Shown: piece after piece, positions 23,235 to 34,613 of the stretch
Layout of the letters: each line of letters opens with the position of its first letter
How positions within the stretch are numbered: position 1 is the stretch's first letter
Origin: Hofstenia miamia
Taxonomy: Eukaryota > Xenacoelomorpha > Acoela
NCBI GenBank assembly: GCA_004352715.1
Contig: SCFE01000003.1
Location: 1,861,531-1,925,530 of the forward strand
Length of the DNA: 64,000 nt
Direction of reading: 5' to 3'
Notes under the pieces: model-generated
What the model saw: the letters and a program-made list of their open reading frames with translations, nothing else
What the model was told of the DNA's origin: nothing
Database searches by the model: none
Made by a program: the position numbers and the translations under genes

Positions 23235-24320
23235 ATGAGCAGTTCAGATGTCGAATTTGATGCAGATTTAGTTGATGCAATGATGGAAATGGATCTTTCA
23301 TTATGCAATAAAGGAAATGAAACGCCTATTTTGTCAGATAGAGAAAATAAACAAGGCACTTCATCTACTGAAAAACTACCTAAGAAAAAACGTCAAAAGC
23401 AAAAAAAGTTGCAAAGATGTATCATTTATAAATTTACATATAAAAAGTTTGCGGATTATATTCGATACTCCCATAGTGATTTATCAAAGCTTAACAAGCG
23501 CTTGATCGTCGACCAAAAAAATTAAAAACCACGTATCAATGCTCAAAATGTGAAATCCGATTTGCAAACTGTAGGAGAAATTCTGTTCGTTGCAAGTGCA
23601 AAAATAGGAATCTTCTAAAAATAAAAAATCCTTTAAATTTTGAATATTTTCCACAATTTATTAAAGGTCTTCTCAAAAAGGTTAATACGGATTGCTTGAA
23701 ATTGGTTAAAGACCTAGTTAAGGAATGGAAGGAACATGAAAAACAGCTAATGCAAGCTGGCCAAGTGGATGATTTGAGCATAAACACTAGTTTATATAGT
23801 ACGCTTGGAGCAGTTTTGGAAAAACTGTATTGCGAATCTATGCAATTGAAAAATCCCAAAATTCTTCCAACATTTTTGCGATTGCTAAAAGAACAACTAA
23901 AAATTAAGTCAGTTACTGTTTTACATTATATTGGATCAATAGAGAAATTTCTCCAATACTTACATAATCACTCTAATGCTGTAAAGTTTGAAATAAGCTA
24001 TCATGAAAGATCTTAAATCCTGCTTCTTACCAATCTGGCCTTTCATCAATTCAGAATGGCAATGATGTTATCCTTGGAATAAAAGGACCAAGTGCACTAT
24101 CAATTTTAGTTCCTGGGTTACCACTTGCTGCACCAGTTGATATAATGCATCAGGTATTTTTAATAATTAAAGTGACAGTTATACTTTTAATGTTTAGTTA
24201 TATCTTGGAGTAGCACGATCGTTTCTTACTCTATTCCCAACTATCATCGGACCAGAAAATCAAAGTTTGTGCGGTTTGTTATTAGTTTTGCTTATAATGT
24301 AGTTGGAAATTTTTTGACAA
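23235..24320 (+). pseudogene. broken transposase-like gene, Tnp2/CACTA-type relative
   Basis: A start at 23235 (MSSSDVEFDADLVDAMMEMD) leads into a lysine-rich linker. The frame breaks near 23500-23520, and the next frame runs to a stop at 24016. The second part has a putative zinc-binding module (YQCSKCEIRF, then RCKCKNR) and a helical stretch, LKEQLKIKSVTVLHYIGSIE. After the stop, homology resumes with GIKGPSALSILVPGLP and PVDIMHQ, a GT donor near 24152 and an acceptor before LYLGVARSFLTLF. The pattern GxKGP..(D)xMHxxxLGVxR is typical of animal Tnp2-like transposase proteins. The break and stop make it a pseudogene. It is a different subfamily from the one at 36999. Confidence 0.5.
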
Positions 24321-25563
24321 AACATTTTAGATATGACATTAATGCAATTTCAATTTCCCGTGGAAATAATTCGTAAGCCCCGCTCTTTCCATCATATTTC
24401 CCATTACATTATAAGATTTTTAGAATAATATTGTCAACAAATAAAATAAAAGTCTTACGAAGTACTGGAGTTGGACTGTAATGCTACAATTCTCGAAGAA
24501 ATATATTTTCAACTTTCGTTTTCTTCTCGAAAACTCTGATCCGTATTTCAAATAAAGTTTAAACATTAAAATAAACTAGTTATTTTGCATATTTCAATTG
24601 TCTAATTACGAATATACACAAATAAATAGGAATAGCAATGTCCTAAATTAAGAACTTTACGAATATTCTTTTAACAAGTAATGGCATTTATTTTATTTTA
24701 TTATATTTTTAATTTTATCTAACATTTATTGTTTGTAAAATTTTCCATGTAAAAGTAGACTGTTTATTTAATATTTCGCTAATTCACATTTTCGCGATTT
24801 CATCCGAGAACCGTATTTATCAATTCTTTAACAATTACTCATACACGAGTGTGCTTGGCCACTTGCAACTTGCAAGGGACATTGGCAGATGGCGCTCTCA
24901 GATATTTAATTAGAATTTACTCACCTCAAATGCTTTATCGAAATGGCAAATAAAATCGCTTAATGTGAACTGAATCCTTTTAAATCGCACTGCACATAAT
25001 TATTCTTATATGTATATTTATTTCTCATTTTTTCAGGTTTCTGTTCTAAACTGTATTTATTATGAAATTGACAAGAGACATTTAAAAAGTGAAATAGTAG
25101 TTTTAATGACATTTAGATTAACTTTATAATATTTTAGAAGCAGTCCTTCGAAAATTCCCACACAAAAAACGAGCATATAAGATTGCCAGAGAAGCTTGCA
25201 ATCAATATGGAAGAAACATAAAGTTATAGAATGTTGTATTATGTTTTTTTATTCTCAATAAATTCTTGTAAATGTTTGTTTCTTGCTTAATTATTGAGAA
25301 TTTAAATACTATAATATGTTTTTATTCCCTCTATCATGCTTTAAAATGTAAATTTATTAATAAAAAATTTAGAAATTATTTTTAAAACTTACTGTTATTT
25401 GGAAAGCTCCCAAATATTTGGCATTCATTTGTGATTTTTTGTAGTTAACCGGCCGAACTGCTTGCGGGCGCGAAGTATGGAGAAAATCCGTGGTCGCGGG
25501 CGCTCAGTATTAAACCCATAGTACTTAGCTCCGGTATAAATTATATATATATATATATATAAG
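24321..25563. other. transposon debris, AT-rich
   Basis: A possible terminal exon at about 25138-25228 (acceptor ATTTTAG, then EAVLRKFPHKKRAYKIARE) lies here, family unknown. A GC-rich patch at 25445-25500 and a (TA)n run at 25540-25560 follow. Nothing else is clear. Confidence 0.3.
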
Positions 25564-26017
25564 ATCAATTTCTTGAAAAGTCAAATGATACCTACTTTTC
25601 TTTTAATATTTTTCTGAAATGTTATGATACATTAAAAAAACGTTCTGAAAATTCCATTCTAAAACTGAATATTTGTCTAAATTTGGACAGATTACCTGAG
25701 ATATTTGAATTCTTTAATAAGATTATATTTGATTTGGAAAAGGGTGTATGAATACCCCAGCGAAATACTATTTTAAACAAATGAAACAGTTTTCAGGATA
25801 TTTTGGATGTGATTATTGTAATCAACCTGAGGTTTATATTGGGAGGATGACCTATCCTGATCAAAATTCCAATATTTGCACCAATGAGTCGTTCAGAACT
25901 AGGCAAAATGAGTCCCATCGCTATTGTGGAATCAGGACGAAAAAGAAGGCCAAGATTTGTCAAAGAGGCAAAATATGGCGCTTATTATCTGTTATTTATT
26001 TTATTTTAGGGGCAAAA
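25564..26017 (+). pseudogene. Tnp2-like transposase fragment joined to retroelement sequence
   Basis: 25564-25747 is open and protein-like (family unknown). From 25748 the frame reads MNTPAKYYFKQMKQFSGYFG and CDYCNQPEVYIGRMTYP, clearly homologous to the DHPARSFLKQTKQCGGY and CDMCNVIGIYLGRVVY block of the transposase at 36999. It stays homologous to about 25922. After that the sequence changes to a basic tail directly before the LTR at 26018. The join is probably an insertion or recombination point. Confidence 0.6.
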
Positions 26018-26292
26018 TGTAGTTAATTGTATTCATTTTCATTTATTATTTAGTTCGTGCTATTTATTTGATTTAAGACCTTATTCTTATTTTTCTAATT
26101 ATTAGTGCAATTTCTTTTTTTCTGAAATTTGGCAAGTATGTAAACACCTGTTAAAATTGTATAAAAGGTGATGATTACTTACATTGTTTTTGTGAGAAAT
26201 AAATCCCCAATTAAGTTTGATTGTTGGTAACGTATTTATTCAATCCTATTTCACCTTCGAACATTTTTTATTTCTATCGAAGGCTAACTACA
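26018..26292 (+). repeat. LTR of a retrotransposon, 275 bp
   Basis: The segment begins TGTAGTTA and ends TAACTACA, the inverted TG...CA ends expected of an LTR. It has a TATAAAAGG box at about 26159 and an AATAAA signal at about 26199, and a purine-rich AGGGGCAAAA stands just upstream. A short basic frame before it could be the end of pol. A matching second LTR was not found, so this is a solo or broken 3' LTR. Confidence 0.6.
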
Positions 26293-27162
26293 CTTTATTT
26301 ATTACTCGATTTTCTTTTCACTTGTTTTATTTTGTTTTGTCGATTACGTTTACTTTTATTTTAATTTCTTTTTTTTATTAGATAGGAAATTTATGTTGAG
26401 CTAAATTTGTAAGTATATTCTGAGGTAGGGTAGGCCTTCGCGGTCGAGAGACTGTCGTAGTTTTACCAGAAGCTCTTACCAATGATGAGCGACAGTTCTT
26501 TTGTGCAGAGAAAAAAATTAGCTCTTTTATTTTCAATTCCTACTTCATGTTCGATCTATTATTTTATTTTCGGTAACCAAGCAAATGTTAACCAAGCATC
26601 GAACAAATGAACTAAATAAATTATTAAATAGTCTTAACAATTACAGTAGCAACTAAATAAATTAAATCATTACGATGGAATAATCAGCAGTAAGTGAGAC
26701 ACGGCTCCAAGCGAAGAGTTGATTATGAATGGTGATTGCAGAACTATCCCTTTAGCCTAAATTAAATGAGCTCTCGATGCAGTTTAATGATTATATACTA
26801 ACTTGCCCGCAACGGGGAACTGAAATTATGACAATTATGAGGTTTATGGAATTAGCATATATTTAGATACTGAAAAGGATGCACGAAGAAAGGCGACGAA
26901 AGCTGAAATTGTCAGCAATTTAAGTTCAGCAGATGACTGCAAGAAAACGCTCCTGGCAACCATCTGCAGCTTTCCCAAATGCCATTGTAATTTCAAGATT
27001 TATGTGATAATTAATAATATTTTTATGTTTAATTTAATTCTTGCCAGTTTGTTGAATATTTTATATCTATTAATCTCTTTTATTCAGCTGAATTTTATAT
27101 GAGTAATTCTTAAAAGCATATTATTGTTATTATGTAGTGATGCGGTATATCCAAGTTTTTAG
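26293..27162. other. sequence between LTR and DUF4806 pseudogene
   Basis: AT-rich. A protein-like patch at about 26870-27000 (KDARRKATKAEIVSNLSSAD) may be an upstream exon of the DUF4806 pseudogene or other transposon debris. Confidence 0.3.
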
Positions 27163-27262
27163 GAAAATACTGAGATTCCTTTGAAAAAACGACGACCGCG
27201 GTCTACCTCAACACCTGTTGCCTCGTCAAGATTTTCAAACGATGGACTTTCCTCAAATGTAA

Positions 27263-27266
27263 GAAT

Positions 27267-27318
<52 letters not shown>

Positions 27319-27343
27319 CATATATATATATACATATATATAT

Positions 27344-27378
<35 letters not shown>
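27263..27378. repeat. (TA)n microsatellite with TACA interruptions
   Basis: About 115 bp of TA dinucleotides broken by several ACA steps. It directly precedes the pogo insertion. Confidence 0.95.
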
Positions 27379-27389
27379 AATTTCTAATA

Positions 27390-28621
27390 GGGGAGAGCGG
27401 GACATGTTAGAACACCCATGCTAACTTTTTTCGTAAACACAAATTATTCTAACTTTTAATGCTATCTTGTGTTAATTGATGGATATTTGTTGCCCAAGTG
27501 TTATTATTTATTTCACATTGCGTGCTCAAAAGTTGTGGTTAAAGGAAGGTTTTCAAGTGCTAAAAGTAAGTTTTTTGAAATAGTTTAAATCTCACTCTAT
27601 TTTGTCAGCATGCATGATACCAATTATTTTACATGTTGTCAATAATTATTATGTAAACCAGTTATAGTTACGAATATAAAATATTAAAACGAAAGTGTTA
27701 CAAAAGAAATATTCTATAGTTTGAAAATATTGTCTTGGGGCATGTTGGAACAGTGTTTCTACATGCCCCACAAGGAAATGGTTGGAAATAATTATATATA
27801 AATATGTTTAGATGGTGAAAAACAGGCCAATAACAACTAATAGAGGTGTACCACCTGAAAACATAGCAAGAGCTATAAAGCTGGTACGTGATGGACATTT
27901 CTTTAGACGTGTTGAAGAAATGACGGGGGTGCCAATACCGACCATTCATCGCCACTTCAAACATATATACCCAAATCGTACCATGCGCACCGTGCTGTAT
28001 TTACAGAAGCTCAGGAAAAAATTCTACAGGATCATATTTTAGAAATGTCGAATATTTACTTTGGAATGACACCACAAAACATTCGAAATTTTGTGTTCAA
28101 ACTTGCGATGGTCAACTCAATCCAAGTACCACAGTCTTGAAAAATTGCAGGACAAGCAGGCAAGGACTGGTTTACTTCATTCTTGAAGAGAAACCCTAAT
28201 CTGTTCATTAGACAACCAGAGTCAACGAGTCTCGCCAGAGCTATGGGATTCAAGAGACCCGTTGTGCAAGATTTCTACAACAAACTGGAGAAAGTAATTC
28301 AGGAATACAATCTTAATGGTTCAAAAATTTACAACTGTGATGAGACGGGGGTTACTACAATAAAAATAAAAAATTTTTGTTGCTAAACCTATGAGGAGTT
28401 TTTAAAAAAGTGAATGTTCCAACATGCCCCACATGCACGGGGCATGCCTCAAAAGAATCACTACTAATATATTGTTTAGATTATTTCAGCTAAATATCTA
28501 ATTGTTGTTAAACTAAACAGTCGTAACTAACTAATAGTGCAATAATGAACATCAAATTAACAATACAATGAGAGTAGCTAGGTTTTTAAAAAAAGGCGTT
28601 CCAACTATCCCCGCTCTCCCC
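27390..28621 (+). mobile_element. pogo/Tigger-like element with TA duplication, 1.23 kb
   Basis: The left end is GGGGAGAGCGGGACATGTT. The right end, on the other strand, is GGGGAGAGCGGGGATAGTT. Both ends are flanked by TA (27388-27389, 28622-28623). Inside is a decayed transposase. 27812-28042 has the helix-turn-helix start (VKNRPITTNRGVPPENIARA and GVPIPTIHRHF). A frame break near 27995 follows, then an HTH_Tnp_Tc5-like part with DWFTSFLKRNPNLFIRQPES. A TGA stands where a tryptophan is expected at about 28137. The reading ends soon after IYNCDETGVTT, the first catalytic aspartate region. The rest of the DDE domain is deleted, so the copy is dead. Confidence 0.85.
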
Positions 28622-29105
28622 TACTTAGTACAGAAAAGAATGTGTACATAGCCAAAGTTCCCTTCTACACCATCAACTTCTATCAAAAGTTTCAATAATG
28701 AGAACCAAAGCACAAAACGTGATATTGATAAAATTGATGGAAGTTTATCCATAATTTTAATGTATTATTCTCTGTTTTAACTCAATTGCGACGTATTTGG
28801 AAGCAATTGGCGAAAATCAGGCAGGATCAATCAAATATCTTGCAACAGCTTAAGTCGTTAAAAACTCTTTCCCCTAATGCAGAAAATATTCCTGATAGAG
28901 AGAATGAGATTCGGTCGCTTTTGCCAATTAACTCAAAAAATGAATTAGAAAATGTGGACGGATTTTTGGCTATTTCGCAAGAAAATTATCGAAATTTAGT
29001 ATACAGTCCCCTATTTCCATTAATAAATATGTTGCTTGAAAATAACATCAATGTTTGCCGAAAAATGTCGCAATAAAACATTATTTAAAAAGGTTCAAAG
29101 TCTTA

Positions 29106-29109
<4 letters not shown>

Positions 29110-29163
<54 letters not shown>
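29110..29163. repeat. (TA)27 microsatellite
   Basis: Uninterrupted TA dinucleotides inside an intron of the DUF4806 pseudogene. Confidence 0.95.
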
Positions 29164-29167
<4 letters not shown>

Positions 29168-29380
29168 GTTAAACATTTGGATCAACAAAGCTGATGAGCT
29201 TAATAATAGGTATTCTTGATTATTTTTAATTGAATTTACCTTTTTTTAGATAGTATTCAGTCGAACAAAATGCTCAGCTATATAAGTGCAAAGAAGATAG
29301 AAGACAATACGAAGCTTTGGGTCAGGAATGCAAGGGATCGCGATGGTGGCCGAGCCTATAGAGTAAAAAGTATTGCTTAA

Positions 29381-30868
29381 AACTAAATTGACTTATGGAA
29401 TTTGTTCATTATTTTTAAATATTGCTATATTTTGTTTTTTAAATTTGTTGTGTTCAAATATAATAATCTATAATATACTAAACTTAAGAAATAAACATTT
29501 CCCCTGTTTCTGTTTTTATGGAAGATGCTAAGAACGCCTGCTTAAAATTTTTCACAAGTATATTGCTGATGCCATTTGATCAAATTGTAGATAATGCGCT
29601 GTACACACTTCAAGCAGAACTCAAGCTAAATTTAATTATGATTTACAATTGATATCCCAAGTAACATGCATTATTGGTAACTGATATGCCAATGGAATAC
29701 CAATCACTTCCTAACAGTCATATGATTATTTTTATTTATTCTTACAAAAAGTTTGATTTTGTTATTATTTTATATATTTGCAATCAAATATGGCAGTTTA
29801 GCTTAATTTTCATAGTTTAAATAAATATGGTGACATGGTACGCGTTTTCCCATAAGCTGACTTTCCAAGCATGTAAAATTCAGGGTTTTGTGATAGTTGC
29901 ATATCATAATCAAGAAAAGTTGTTTCGACATTGCCTGAAAATATTCCATTTTGAAAAATTCCGGAATTTTTTAGCATCTGCCAAAGACATTTTGTATTCA
30001 TAAATTGTTTTTTTAGTAAGTACAATAAACATTTGAGCTTGAGCAGGTATGTTCTGGCATATAAAAAATATAATTACAAGACCATGAGAACATTAATATA
30101 AAAATGCCGAAAAATTACATATTTATGCTGAAAACCAGAAAATAATGCCGGTTTCAGTGGCAAAATGAAACAAAAAGATGTTGAAAATTTTTTTCACATA
30201 TATTTTCAAATCACAAAAAGAAGAAATTTGTCTGAACTTTTGCATTATAAATATTGGTCACAGAACAAAAGACACGTCCCGCTTTACTTACCTATGAAAC
30301 AACTTGTTTATGAAAGCTTAAATAGCTGTCAAAGCAACATTCTATTTTGAGTTTATAGTAATAATGAAGTGTTAAGCAAGAATGAAATAAACAATTTATC
30401 TGACAAATTCACAATGTCAATGCATTGGCCTCCTTAGCATCAACTGAGAATAGTAAACGTCATATTTTGTTGCTATTACAAAAAATGATTTAAAAACAAT
30501 AAAATATTCTTTGGAATGCAGTATTTTATTGTTTCTAATAAAGGTTTACATTTGTTGTGAAAATGCAAGTTTCATATTCATCCCATACTCTAAAAATGAC
30601 AATTCTGTAAGCTCAAATGCTGTAATGGTTTTATTTTATTACAATTTAAATGAAACGCGATCTTTTGAAATTTATTATATATTTGTAAATCAACTTGATT
30701 AATATATTGCATTGGGAATTGCATATACTGTAAATATTTATAATAAAAATAGCACCAAAATATTAATGTCATAACCATATTCTCTGAAATAATCCAATAT
30801 TGATGATAATCAAACATTAACGTTCAAAGTCTGGTACCAATTAATTCAATTGAAGAATTTCACACTAG
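29381..30868. other. sequence between two DUF4806 genes; possible Harbinger-like remnant
   Basis: On the minus strand, 29813-30010 reads VETTFLDYDMQLSQNPEFYM, then LGKSAYGKTRTMSPYL. This resembles the LGDSAYPL..LMTPY block of DDE_4 (Harbinger-type) nucleases. Only this block is visible and the call is weak. The rest is AT-rich without features. Confidence 0.3.
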
Positions 30869-31399
30869 AAAAAGTGTTGCATTCATCAGAAGAATGCAAG
30901 CAGTCATTGGTGAGTTTCCTGTTCTCATTGTAATTTCAAAAATCGAATGCAACAAAATAATTAAAAAGCACAGTGATATCAGATTAATTATCCATTTACT
31001 TGTGTACTTTAGATCAAATTTCTTAACTTTGCAGGTGGTGCTACATGCAAAGAAACCGTTAAAAGAATGCTTCAAAAGCTTCTGACTACTAATATGGCAA
31101 GATGTGTAAATTTCACGGGGAAAGGTGGAAAGGCAGCACTTGGGACATCCATACTTGAAAAAGCCTTGTTTGGTAAGTCCTCTTTGTTTATAATATTGGT
31201 GCTTTTTTAGATAATATTAAGGTGAATTCCTTTTTTCAAACGTCGGAAAAGGAAATCGAAGAACATGTCAACCCAAGAAACACAAGTTTGCGGGCCGCTG
31301 GCGGTTTCTTAGCGTTCTTGCAGTCCAGTTGCGGAAACTATTATCGCTGTCATACCGCCGTCGGGCAGCCAGTGATATTAGAGCACCACACTATGTGCT

Positions 31400-32353
31400 T
31401 GTAGGTATAAGCAGTTTCAGCATTTAGTATCAAAAAACATAAAATTTTGTAAATTTTGCCAAACAGTTATGTATCTTGTCAATTAATTTGATTGTATTTT
31501 GCGTAAGTGCATCTTTTTTTCTATCTATAGATGAAAAAGTGTTTTCCAATTGTAATAGTTATTATATTTCTCAGAAATAAGTTTTTTGTTCTAAAAAATT
31601 GTCATTCTTTTTTATTTTTAGCATTTTTCTCGCTACTTAAATAACGTCCATGATAAATGTATAAAAGTAATGGGATGGATGTAATATTCCACCATAATTG
31701 ATGTATCCTAGCAATACATTTAATAATGATCCATATTATTATGCTTTGAATTTTGAATTATTATTTGAAATAATAATATTTATCAAAATTTTGTTGTGCT
31801 AATATTCTACTATTTTGCAAGCAACTAATTTCATATTATTACAAATTTACGCTGTAAGGACATACCCAATCTGCATAAAGCCATAAATTGCTAAAAATTT
31901 ATTATAGCTTTAAATATTAGTTTACATTCTTAAATATTCATTGAAATCGACTACCTATTTTTAGTATTCATAATTTTTTTCGGAATTACATTTACCATCG
32001 TTGTGGGGTAAAGTATGAATTAAATAGTATCTTTACTTCGAGCATAGAATGGTTTGCACTCTACACCGAATAATTTTCTTCTTTTGAGTGTAAAAATGAT
32101 ATAGTTATTATTAAAATTGGATCAATTTAACTTTAGGTCTTTTTTTAAAAAAAAAATTTCTGAACAAAATAACAACTTTTCCTGGGGTAATTTTTACCGC
32201 TGAATTCACTGACATCTTCAGAATTTCGAAAAAATAAATATTTAAAAAGTTACGATTAATTTCTTACTTTTAAGAATAAACACATAATATTAGCAAAACT
32301 ATGCAATAACTCACTCATAAAACATTCACATAAATTAAATATTTATTAAATAG
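31400..32353. other. non-coding left part of the CACTA-like element
   Basis: AT-rich. No frame or repeat is recognised up to the start of the Merlin inverted repeat. Confidence 0.4.
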
Positions 32354-33463
32354 GTACTATTTTGTCATTACTTTGTTTCAACATGCAAAAATAACCGTTG
32401 ATTTATTATATAAAACACGATTTACTCGATTGTCCCTTTAAGAAATTTATATGTTTTTTTCTGAAAAAATTACAAATTATTTTAACAATTTTTGCATATA
32501 GTAAGTGGTTATTCATTTTTATAATTTCTAAAAATAATTTTTAAAATTAAAATTAATATCTAGATTACAGTAAGTTACTTGGAAACATACACCGTAAGAA
32601 AAAGATTAAAGTATATATTTCTAACAAAATAAATCAAAACAAAAACTCTATAACTAACACTACAAAAATTGTGAAATTAAAAGAATAAAACAAGGACAAA
32701 ATACAAAAAGCAATAAATGAAAAAATAAAGTAGTTTATGTGAATGTATAAACGTGTGAAATGCATTCAACAAATGAGAAGAATTTGTCGAAATTCTTAAA
32801 TTCCCGGTCCCAAACGAATCGCTGCAGATGTGAATCAAAATTTTCACGTGATGTTCCACGCATGCGCTTTATTGTAGATTTCATTAATGACCAGGTGCCT
32901 TCTATCGTATTCGTGTGTATATTTCGATTAATCGGGTGCACAAAGTGATCGCGGTGTCTTAGAAAATCGTCGCTGTATTGGAAGTTTAGGTGTCGGCGTA
33001 AGTGTCTGTAAGCTCCCCAATCGTCGTGTAGAATGTGTGAACCTGGTACGATGTAGTGGCATATTAACGGAAGAAGTGTTGCACGATACCTGCTATTCAC
33101 CAAAACAAAAACTTTTTGCTGGGCGTTGTTTTTCTTTTAATTTCACAATTTTTGTAGTGTTAGTTATAGAGTTTTTGTTTTGATTTATTTTGTTAGAAAT
33201 ATATACTTTAATCTTTTTCTTACGGTGTATGTTTCCAAGTAACTTACTGTAATCTAGATATTAAGTTTAATTTTAAAAATTATTTTTAGAAATTATAAAA
33301 ATGAATAACCACTTACTATATGCAAAAATTGTTAAAATAATTTGTAATTTTTTCAGAAAAAAACATATAAATTTCTTAAAGGGACAATCGAGTAAATCGT
33401 GTTTTATATAATAAATCAACGGTTATTTTTGCATGTTGAAACAAAGTAATGACAAAATAGTAC
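32354..33463 (-). mobile_element. Merlin element with 332-bp inverted repeats
   Basis: 32354-32685 and 33132-33463 are inverted copies of each other and differ at only a few bases. The right arm ends exactly at the following N run, so the outer end on that side, and the target duplication, cannot be seen. Between the arms lies the ISXO2-like transposase tail on the minus strand. Merlin is the eukaryotic group related to IS1016/IS1595. Such long arms are unusual beside a transposase reduced to about 120 codons, so the copy is an internal-deletion derivative. Confidence 0.8.
32735..33103 (-). CDS. ISXO2-like (Merlin) transposase, N-terminally truncated
   Basis: 122 codons. The frame begins SRYRATLLPLICHYIVPGSH, then ILHDDWGAYRHL (second catalytic aspartate), HRDHFVHPINRNIHTNTIEG (final acid in the IEGTW context), and KRMRGTSRENFDSHLQRFVW. 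These are the conserved C-terminal blocks of DDE_Tnp_IS1595 enzymes. The zinc-ribbon and first aspartate, normally about 150 residues further upstream, are absent because the inverted repeat starts there. The catalytic triad is therefore incomplete. Confidence 0.85.
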   Translation of the reverse strand: MVNSRYRATLLPLICHYIVPGSHILHDDWGAYRHLRRHLNFQYSDDFLRHRDHFVHPINRNIHTNTIEGTWSLMKSTIKRMRGTSRENFDSHLQRFVWDREFKNFDKFFSFVECISHVYTFT

Positions 33464-34351
33464 NNNNNNNNNNNNNNNNNNNNNNNNNNNNNNNNNNNNN
33501 NNNNNNNNNNNNNNNNNNNNNNNNNNNNNNNNNNNNNNNNNNNNNNNNNNNNNNNNNNNNNNNNNNNNNNNNNNNNNNNNNNNNNNNNNNNNNNNNNNNN
33601 NNNNNNNNNNNNNNNNNNNNNNNNNNNNNNNNNNNNNNNNNNNNNNNNNNNNNNNNNNNNNNNNNNNNNNNNNNNNNNNNNNNNNNNNNNNNNNNNNNNN
33701 NNNNNNNNNNNNNNNNNNNNNNNNNNNNNNNNNNNNNNNNNNNNNNNNNNNNNNNNNNNNNNNNNNNNNNNNNNNNNNNNNNNNNNNNNNNNNNNNNNNN
33801 NNNNNNNNNNNNNNNNNNNNNNNNNNNNNNNNNNNNNNNNNNNNNNNNNNNNNNNNNNNNNNNNNNNNNNNNNNNNNNNNNNNNNNNNNNNNNNNNNNNN
33901 NNNNNNNNNNNNNNNNNNNNNNNNNNNNNNNNNNNNNNNNNNNNNNNNNNNNNNNNNNNNNNNNNNNNNNNNNNNNNNNNNNNNNNNNNNNNNNNNNNNN
34001 NNNNNNNNNNNNNNNNNNNNNNNNNNNNNNNNNNNNNNNNNNNNNNNNNNNNNNNNNNNNNNNNNNNNNNNNNNNNNNNNNNNNNNNNNNNNNNNNNNNN
34101 NNNNNNNNNNNNNNNNNNNNNNNNNNNNNNNNNNNNNNNNNNNNNNNNNNNNNNNNNNNNNNNNNNNNNNNNNNNNNNNNNNNNNNNNNNNNNNNNNNNN
34201 NNNNNNNNNNNNNNNNNNNNNNNNNNNNNNNNNNNNNNNNNNNNNNNNNNNNNNNNNNNNNNNNNNNNNNNNNNNNNNNNNNNNNNNNNNNNNNNNNNNN
34301 NNNNNNNNNNNNNNNNNNNNNNNNNNNNNNNNNNNNNNNNNNNNNNNNNNN
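33464..34351. other. assembly gap
   Basis: Run of N between the Merlin right arm and a (TA)n tract. Confidence 0.95.
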
Positions 34352-34549
34352 TATATATATATAAGGCATAAATTTAAATTTGATATGTTATAAATTAACA
34401 GCATTTAAATTACGATTTTTGACAGTGGGCCGCCAACGATTTCCTGTTTGGCGGCCAAATGGCGGGGTGTGTTGCAAAATCGGACAGCTTACCGCTATCC
34501 ATTTCCTGCTGCTTTCCGCAAGCGGCCCGCCAATTTTTTGTTAACTGGG
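34352..34549 (+). repeat. second copy of the CACTA-like right terminus
   Basis: The tract (TA)n-AAGGCATAAATTTAAATTTG through GTTAACTGGG is nearly identical to 42003-42210 and in the same orientation. It therefore looks like the right end of another member of the same family nested inside the large element. Its left part is hidden in the gap. Confidence 0.75.
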
Positions 34550-34576
34550 ATAGAATAATATTACTAAGGAAATTTA

Positions 34577-34613
<37 letters not shown>

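Larger units (their letters stand above)
27163..29380 (+). pseudogene. DUF4806-type gene, broken copy 1
   Basis: DUF4806 proteins are common in animal genomes next to transposase genes; their biochemical role is not known. Visible pieces: 27163-27258 (ENTEIPLKKRRPRSTSTPVA, donor GTAAGA); 28781-29076 (QLRRIWKQLAKIRQDQSNIL, then LLPINSKNELENVDGFLA), matching the exon at 40107-40273; and the last exon 29250-29380 (KLWVRNARDRDGGRAYRVK, then stop). The acceptor before 28781 has TTTTAA where the intact copy has TTTTAG. The core exon with the GG...R motif is missing. A pogo element is inserted in its first visible intron. Confidence 0.6.

Noticed and set aside
31272-31400. Open frame continuing past the DUF4806 exon into GC-rich sequence
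   Set aside because: The continuation (PRNTSLRAAGG and onward) is transposon terminal repeat, not protein-coding, as shown by the matching inverted end at 42210.
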